From NCBI GenBank assembly GCA_937974825.1, contig CALJVD010000066.1, positions 1 to 11,016 on the forward strand: a DNA stretch of 11,016 bases. Direction: 5' to 3'. The notes below the pieces were generated by a model. It did not search any database, was not told the origin of the DNA, and saw only the letters and a list, made by a program, of their open reading frames with translations. A program made the position numbers and the translations under genes. Of the stretch, positions 6,738 to 11,016 are shown piece by piece; position 1 is the stretch's first letter, and each line of letters opens with the position of its first letter. Source of the DNA: an uncultured Oceanospirillaceae bacterium. Lineage in GTDB: Bacteria; Pseudomonadota; Gammaproteobacteria; Pseudomonadales; Oceanobacteraceae.

Positions 6738-7232
6738 ATGACTGTACCAGTAGGAATTATCATGGGTTCAAAGAGTGACTGGCCCACCATGCAGCACGCT
6801 GCCGATATGCTAGACAGCTTAGGCGTAGCGTATGAAGTAAAAGTGGTATCCGCTCACCGTACTCCAGATTTACTATTTGATTACGCTAAAAGTGCGCAAG
6901 GTCGTGGCATTAAAGTGATTATCGCTGGTGCAGGTGGTGCAGCCCATTTACCGGGTATGTGCGCGTCACAGACATCTTTACCTGTACTGGGTGTTCCTGT
7001 TCAGTCTCGTGCACTTAAAGGATTAGACTCACTACTCTCTATCGCACAAATGCCTGGTGGCGTTGCTGTAGGCACCTTAGCCATTGGTGATGCAGGCGCA
7101 AAGAATGCCGGTTTACTAGCGGCACAAATCTTAGCGACCTCTGACCAAGAATTGTTAAAGCGTATTGATGATTTCCGCGCTAAACAAACTGAAACCGTTT
7201 TAGCTGAACCAGATCCACGCGTTCAAGCATAA
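6738..7232 (+). CDS. purE: N5-carboxyaminoimidazole ribonucleotide mutase (class I PurE)
   Basis: A 164-residue cytosolic enzyme that converts N5-CAIR to CAIR in purine synthesis. Class I signatures are M-G-S-K-S-D-W (9-15), the S-A-H40-R-T-P motif with the catalytic His (38-43), the glycine-rich A-G-A-G-G-A-A-H70-L-P-G-M (63-74), and G-V-P-V-Q-S (85-90). The length is normal for bacterial PurE, which works as an octamer. It pairs with PurK encoded 44 nt downstream, which makes its substrate. The start is fixed by AAGGA at good spacing and by conservation from the first residues. Confidence 0.98.
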   Translation: MTVPVGIIMGSKSDWPTMQHAADMLDSLGVAYEVKVVSAHRTPDLLFDYAKSAQGRGIKVIIAGAGGAAHLPGMCASQTSLPVLGVPVQSRALKGLDSLLSIAQMPGGVAVGTLAIGDAGAKNAGLLAAQILATSDQELLKRIDDFRAKQTETVLAEPDPRVQA

Positions 7233-7276
7233 GCACACTGTATTTTTCCATAAGCTTCAACAAGATTGAGTAACCC

Positions 7277-8344
7277 ATGAAAATAGGCATCTTAGGTAAT
7301 GGTCAACTTGGCCAAATGCTGCAGGACAGCGTCACTGACTTAACCGATATTGAAATTTCACTGTACGACTTACGCGCACACAGTGATGAAGCGCTAGATG
7401 CCTTCTTAGCAAGCGTTGATCGAGTTGGCTATGAAACAGAAAACATTCCTGCTCATATCGTTGCCAAACTAGAGCCTATTGCTGAAAAAGTTTACCCAAG
7501 TGTTGAAGCCTTAAAAGTATTCCAAAATCGTTTACTAGAAAAACGTGCTTTACGTGCCGCCGGTATCGATACCGCGGATTTTTGTGCAGTAAACTCGCTA
7601 GAAGACGTTCGTACAGCTATTGATACTTTAGGTCTGCCTATTGTTTTGAAAACAACCACTGAAGGTTATGACGGTAAAGGTCAATTCGTTCTTCGTACAC
7701 CAGATGACGCAGAGAAAGCTTGGAGCACCATTGGTAACCGTGAGCTCATTGCAGAAGCCTTCGTAAATTTCACACGTGAAACCTCTGTTATTGCCAGTCG
7801 TGATGTTAAAGGCAACATAGTTGTGTGGCCAATGACAGAAAACATTCACCACGAAGGTATTTTACGCTATTCGCTCTACCCTATTCAGGCACTAAGCGAA
7901 GAAAAAATTGCATTGGCTGAACGTTATATTAAACAACTGGCCGATAGCCTCGATTACGTAGGCACTATTACCTTAGAACTGTTTGAAACCGAACAAGGAT
8001 TTATCGCCAACGAAGTAGCACCACGTGTTCATAATTCAGGGCACTGGAGTATCGAAGGGGCGTACAACAGTCAATTCCGTAACCACGTGTTGGCAATATC
8101 CGGCCGTGAACTAGGCAATACAGACGCAAAATACGCCGCTGTTGCCATGATTAACGCCATCAGTAGTGAAGCTCCTGCCAGCAAAGCTAACGCCCTAGAA
8201 AACGCCTTCTATCACTCGTACAACAAAGAAGCACGCCCTAACCGTAAGTTAGGACACTGCACGGTAGTAGCTAACAGCCTTGAAGAGCGCGATAGCACCA
8301 TTGATCAACTCGCTGACTTTATTCCCGCAGGTGTTTGGAAATAA
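7277..8344 (+). CDS. purK: N5-carboxyaminoimidazole ribonucleotide synthase PurK (ATP-grasp)
   Basis: A 355-residue ATP-grasp enzyme that carboxylates AIR to N5-CAIR using ATP and bicarbonate. It opens with the nucleotide-fold loop G-I-L-G-N-G-Q-L-G-Q-M (4-14). The ATP-grasp part carries V-L-K-T-T-T-E-G-Y-D-G-K-G-Q (123-136), E160 in the A-E-A-F segment, E234 in T-L-E-L-F, and N-E-V-A-P-R-V-H-N-S-G-H-W (245-257) for metal and substrate binding. The C-terminal domain has R-K-L-G-H-C (323-328), normally R-K-x-G-H. Length and domain order are standard. It follows purE and ends four nt before the next gene, so all three are probably one transcript. Confidence 0.98.
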   Translation: MKIGILGNGQLGQMLQDSVTDLTDIEISLYDLRAHSDEALDAFLASVDRVGYETENIPAHIVAKLEPIAEKVYPSVEALKVFQNRLLEKRALRAAGIDTADFCAVNSLEDVRTAIDTLGLPIVLKTTTEGYDGKGQFVLRTPDDAEKAWSTIGNRELIAEAFVNFTRETSVIASRDVKGNIVVWPMTENIHHEGILRYSLYPIQALSEEKIALAERYIKQLADSLDYVGTITLELFETEQGFIANEVAPRVHNSGHWSIEGAYNSQFRNHVLAISGRELGNTDAKYAAVAMINAISSEAPASKANALENAFYHSYNKEARPNRKLGHCTVVANSLEERDSTIDQLADFIPAGVWK

Positions 8345-8348
8345 CAAC

Positions 8349-8903
8349 ATGGCAAAATCATTACAAGAGCAGCTGCTAGCAGCAGGCTTAGTGGATAAGA
8401 AAAAAGCAAAAAAAGCCGCCAAAGAGCTGAAGCAACAAGATCACTTACAGCGTACGGGGCAAGAAAACGCTATTGATGCAGCCAAAGAAAAAGCCGCACA
8501 AGCTTTGCGTGAAAAAGCCGCACGTGACCGTGAGCTTAACCTTAAACGGGAACAAGAAGCGCAAGCAAAAGCCATTGCTGCACAAATCAAACAGTTAGTA
8601 CAAACTAACCGTATTGAAAGTGTTCACGCCGATATCAAATATCAGTTTGTCGATGGCAAAAAAGTAAAATCCATCTACGTCGACCAGGCCATCTTCGACC
8701 GCTTAAGTCGTGGTCAACTAGCCATTATTTCATTAGAAGTATCGGGCGAGCGCAGCTATCAGGTTATTCCTTTACAAATAGCCGACAAAATTAAGCAGCG
8801 TAATGAAAAGCACTTTATTTATATTGCTGAAAACACCAGTAAAGCGCTTGATGAAGACGATCCCTATGCAGGTTATGAAATCCCTGACGATTTAATGTGG
8901 TAA
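8349..8903 (+). CDS. yaiL: DUF2058 family protein (YaiL-like)
   Basis: A 184-residue protein starting at the ATG at 8349, four nt after the purK stop, with GGAA (8337-8340) as ribosome binding site. The frame extends upstream into purK to 8280, but the M-A-K-S-L-Q-E-Q-L-L-x-A-G-L-V start is the conserved family N-terminus. Residues about 15-80 are a highly charged Lys/Ala/Glu helix, probably a coiled coil. Residues 84-160 form a compact domain (N-R-I-E, F-V-D-G-K-K-V-K-S-I-Y-V, G-Q-L-A-I-I), and the protein ends with the hallmark D-E-D-D-P-Y-A-G-Y, P-D-D-L-M-W. E. coli YaiL shares this ending. Function is not established; the family has been labelled nucleoprotein or polynucleotide-associated enzyme regulator, on weak grounds. 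Linkage to purEK may reflect co-expression only. Confidence 0.9.
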   Translation: MAKSLQEQLLAAGLVDKKKAKKAAKELKQQDHLQRTGQENAIDAAKEKAAQALREKAARDRELNLKREQEAQAKAIAAQIKQLVQTNRIESVHADIKYQFVDGKKVKSIYVDQAIFDRLSRGQLAIISLEVSGERSYQVIPLQIADKIKQRNEKHFIYIAENTSKALDEDDPYAGYEIPDDLMW

Positions 8904-8913
8904 TAAATTAATA

Positions 8914-9360
8914 CTAACCACAACACTTCTTATATTTTTTATGACTACCACAAAGACAAGGATCGTTTCTTTGTGGTTTAAGTTGTTTAATGGTTGGAAG
9001 GCCATCTAAGTAATACCAATGCCCTTCTTCAAAAACAAAGTTAGAGTTTTCTTCTAAGGTATAAAAGGCATTGTCTTCTTTAAAGGTTGCCTGAAAATGT
9101 ACCTTACCTTTCTTACCTTCAGCGTCCTGCTCGGTGCTTAACACCTGCAGAGCACACCATTGATCGTTATTATCGAGCTCTAAAGATTCAGGCCGTGTGG
9201 TTTTGTGCCAACTCGCTAACAAATACTCAGCATTCTTTAATACAAAAGCACTGTAGCGAGAGCGCATTAACCCTTCTGGTGTAGCAGCCGCCCGCCCTAA
9301 ATGAAGCGGTTGGCAACATTGCTCATAAGACAATAAAGAGGCACAAGGGCAACCACTCAT
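8914..9360 (-). CDS. ychJ: YchJ-like SEC-C motif protein (UPF0225)
   Basis: A 148-residue protein with a zinc-type SEC-C motif at each end: C4-P-C6...C15-C16 and C135-L-C137...C146-C147. Between them is an NTF2-like domain beginning at the signature L-M-R-S-R-Y-S-A-F (31-39), with W-H-K-T-T-R-P (51-57) and the H-W-Y-Y-L-D-G-L-P strand (114-122). This is the YchJ/UPF0225 architecture; the biochemical role is not known, though SEC-C motifs bind zinc and in SecA contact SecB and the ribosome. It starts 14 nt after the small transporter subunit on the same strand, so it is probably the last gene of that operon. Its TAG stop lies 10 nt from the convergent DUF2058 stop. Confidence 0.93.
   Translation of the reverse strand: MSGCPCASLLSYEQCCQPLHLGRAAATPEGLMRSRYSAFVLKNAEYLLASWHKTTRPESLELDNNDQWCALQVLSTEQDAEGKKGKVHFQATFKEDNAFYTLEENSNFVFEEGHWYYLDGLPTIKQLKPQRNDPCLCGSHKKYKKCCG
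8947..8977. repeat. 10-bp inverted repeat inside the 3' end of ychJ
   Basis: ACCACAAAGA (8947-8956) and TCTTTGTGGT (8968-8977) are exact reverse complements around an 11-nt loop. On the plus strand it lies 44 nt past the DUF2058 stop and is followed by a T-rich but interrupted stretch, so it could weakly terminate the purEK-DUF2058 transcript, which has no other visible terminator. It also encodes part of the C-terminal SEC-C motif, so coincidence is possible. Confidence 0.35.
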
Positions 9361-9366
9361 AGCCGA

Positions 9367-9402
9367 TAACCTAACTACTCTTCTGGATGATTCTTTAGGT
9401 TA
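9367..9402. repeat. 8-bp inverted repeat spanning the small-subunit stop and the ychJ leader
   Basis: TAACCTAA (9367-9374) and TTAGGTTA (9395-9402) are perfect reverse complements with a 20-nt loop. In the leftward mRNA, the arm nearest ychJ reads TTAGGTTA and contains the only Shine-Dalgarno-like AGG for ychJ, so folding could mask it until ribosomes finishing the small subunit open the hairpin. Regulation is inference. Confidence 0.35.
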
Positions 9403-9476
9403 ATAACAGAAAGGACTAACCCGCCCCATACGGTTATCATTGCCACTGTCATCATAATAATAGCTGACGTACTCAT
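9375..9476 (-). CDS. MetS-like small subunit of the NSS transporter (33 residues)
   Basis: A 33-codon gene read leftward: M-S-T-S-A-I-I-M-M-T-V-A-M, then I-T-V-W-G-G-L-V-L-S-V-I, then N-L-K-N-H-P-E-E and TAG. Residues about 5-26 form one membrane helix with the W-G-G motif, followed by a polar tail ending H-P-E-E. This is the pattern of the MetS family of small subunits that accompany MetP-type sodium-coupled methionine/alanine transporters in Corynebacterium and many Proteobacteria. Its ATG overlaps the transporter TGA as ATGA (9473-9476), and an ideal AAGGAG lies eight nt upstream (9490-9485), so translation is coupled to the transporter. The size, context and ending make it convincing despite its length. 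Confidence 0.88.
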   Translation of the reverse strand: MSTSAIIMMTVAMITVWGGLVLSVINLKNHPEE

Positions 9477-11016
9477 AAGCTTCGCTCCTTTTCCATTAAG
9501 TCTTTATCGACTTTTTCATCCCAAATAGGATCAGCAACAGGCAGACCATCGACATCAGGATGGTATAAGGCCGATTTCTTACTCCAAGATAGCTTGCTTA
9601 ATAGCCACGCAATCACAGGTAAGGAGAGCGCCATTCCCCATCCAAACACGCCAACAAAGAGTGAAGGCATATCACCATAGCCATCAGCCAAACGCTCTTG
9701 TATTGAGTTAATTAAGGTATATCCCAGCACTATGGGCGTTAAGCCCGCTGCTAATAACTGCCAACCACGTCCAACCTTAAAGCTCGATACAGAGTTCAAG
9801 TGATTGCGAAGCACAGGTAACGCACCGTAACCTGCTGAAACGGTCATAATAATGGCCAGAGACACGGCCACAATACCAAAGCTATTGATAAAGGCATCTG
9901 TCAAATCAAGTAGATTTAAACTAGTGGTGGTTGAGAACAAGGCGATAGAAACAATTGCGCTCGGTAAGCCAACTAACAAGGTTGCCTTAACACGACCACA
10001 ACCTAGCTTGTCTTTTACGGCAGAAATAACCACTTCTTGAATACTGACTAAAGATGTAAAACCTGCAAACACTAAGGATGAGAAGAACAGCACACCTAGC
10101 AGATTACCCATAGGGGCTTCCGATAGAATGACCGGGAAGCCAATAAAGGCTAGACCTACGCCCGAAGACACGACTTCATTAACCGCTTGTCCACTTTGTA
10201 CCGCAATAAAGCCAAGTGCCGCGAAAATACCGATACCGGCTAAAATCTCAAAAGAACTATTCGCAAACGCCACCACTAAGCCACTACTGGTTAGGTTGGT
10301 CTTTTTCTTAAGGTAGGATGAATAAGTCAGCATAATGCCGAAACCAACCGATAACGAGAAGAATATCTGCCCATAAGCGGCTATCCAAATAGAGCTATCG
10401 GTAAGCTTCAACCAGTCAGGTGTAAACAAGGCATCAAGCCCTACCTCAGCACCTGGTAGCATCAGTGCTTGTATCACCAACAAGCCAAACAATATGCACA
10501 GCAATGGAATAAAGACGATGGAAAGTCGTGCAATCCCTTTACGCACACCCGTTGCTAAGACAGCAATACTGATCACCCAAATCGCTACTAATAAAGCTAA
10601 TACTTTAGGAACAAAGTCGAACCCAACGGTGACTTCTTCACTGCTCTGTAAAAAGTCATGCAAGAAGAACTTAGCCGGATCAACGCCCCACGCTAAATCA
10701 ATAGAATAAAAGACATAGGCCGCAGCCCACGCAATGACCGCCGCGTAATATACTGAAATAACACTGCTAATAAGCACTTGCCACCAACCGAACATTTCGG
10801 TTTTAGGGTGCAAGCGACGGAATGCTAAAGGAGGCGAGCCACGAAAACGGTGTCCAATGGCATAAAACAAAAATAGTAGCGGAATACCTGCGGTTAATAA
10901 CGCCACAAGATACGGCAGAATAAATGCACCACCACCATTTGTATAAGCCACATAAGGGAAACGCCAAATATTACCTAACCCAACGGCCGAGCCAATGGCT
11001 GCGAAAATAAACGCAC
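9473..11016 (-). CDS. NSS-family sodium-dependent transporter (MetP/LeuT-like), 5' truncated
   Basis: The reading frame runs off the right edge; 513 residues are visible from the codon at 11014. The apparent GTG start at 10951 is an internal Val within R-F-P-Y-V-A-Y-T-N-G-G-G. Fragment residues 8-31 are the hallmark broken TM1 (G-S-A-V-G-L-G-N-I-W-R-F-P-Y). The unwound TM6 is F-F-S-L-S-V-G-F-G (218-226), TM7 carries N252-S-S-F-E256, and TM8 carries G-F-T320-S321. By comparison with LeuT, N252, T320 and S321 match the sodium ligands N286, T354 and S355, while E256 matches LeuT E290, the mark of chloride-independent members. Many hydrophobic segments follow, as expected for 11-12 helices. Substrate is likely an amino acid such as methionine or alanine, inferred from the small subunit encoded next to it. 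Confidence 0.96.
   Translation of the reverse strand, partial: AFIFAAIGSAVGLGNIWRFPYVAYTNGGGAFILPYLVALLTAGIPLLFLFYAIGHRFRGSPPLAFRRLHPKTEMFGWWQVLISSVISVYYAAVIAWAAAYVFYSIDLAWGVDPAKFFLHDFLQSSEEVTVGFDFVPKVLALLVAIWVISIAVLATGVRKGIARLSIVFIPLLCILFGLLVIQALMLPGAEVGLDALFTPDWLKLTDSSIWIAAYGQIFFSLSVGFGIMLTYSSYLKKKTNLTSSGLVVAFANSSFEILAGIGIFAALGFIAVQSGQAVNEVVSSGVGLAFIGFPVILSEAPMGNLLGVLFFSSLVFAGFTSLVSIQEVVISAVKDKLGCGRVKATLLVGLPSAIVSIALFSTTTSLNLLDLTDAFINSFGIVAVSLAIIMTVSAGYGALPVLRNHLNSVSSFKVGRGWQLLAAGLTPIVLGYTLINSIQERLADGYGDMPSLFVGVFGWGMALSLPVIAWLLSKLSWSKKSALYHPDVDGLPVADPIWDEKVDKDLMEKERSL

Noticed and set aside
8280..8348. An upstream start (8280) for the DUF2058 protein.
   Set aside because: The extra 23 residues overlap purK in another frame, and the family N-terminus begins at 8349.
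10949..10951. GTG at 10951 as the start of the NSS transporter.
   Set aside because: The frame continues upstream to the window edge with the highly conserved TM1 sequence, so this codon is an internal Val.

Overview
The window looks like ordinary chromosome of a Gammaproteobacterium, probably a marine oceanospirillalean-type organism that uses fatty acids. The reasons are a YaiL-type DUF2058 protein, YaaA, a YajG-like lipoprotein, a Prc protease with its C-terminal DUF3340 region, split class I purE and purK, and a fatty-acid gene set with two adjacent acyl-CoA dehydrogenases and a FATP-like acyl-CoA synthetase. Base composition looks moderate and slightly AT-rich by eye. The genus is inference. 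I see no mobile element, CRISPR array, tRNA or rRNA.

Layout. (1) 1-534 (+): the 3' end of prc, truncated by the window edge. (2) 527-1880 (-): a two-gene operon, yaaA then a YajG-like lipoprotein, overlapping by 8 nt. It converges on prc, and both stop codons sit in the loop of an intrinsic terminator at 517-539. (3) 1881-2077: a divergent promoter region. (4) 2078-6572 (+): a fatty-acid activation and oxidation module of two acyl-CoA dehydrogenase-family genes 14 nt apart, then a FATP/VLACS-type acyl-CoA synthetase, closed by a hairpin terminator at 6604-6638. (5) 6738-8903 (+): purE, purK and a DUF2058 (yaiL-like) gene in one apparent operon behind an extended -10 promoter. (6) 8914-11016 (-): an NSS-family sodium-coupled transporter (5' end outside the window), a 33-residue MetS-like small subunit joined to it by an ATGA overlap, and a YchJ-like SEC-C protein, probably co-transcribed.

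How the genes work together. In the lipid module the synthetase would make acyl-CoA, which the two dehydrogenase-family proteins would oxidise. The two dehydrogenases have complementary defects. The first keeps the adenosine-side FAD motifs but lacks the catalytic Glu and the TEPxxGSD loop. The second keeps those two but lacks the R-x-x-F-G-x-P and Q-x-x-G-G motifs in standard form. This pattern suggests an obligate heteromeric acyl-CoA dehydrogenase like the actinobacterial FadE alpha2beta2 enzymes, and it is the most interesting observation here. purE and purK make CAIR from AIR in purine synthesis. The transporter and its small subunit import an amino acid or similar solute with sodium.
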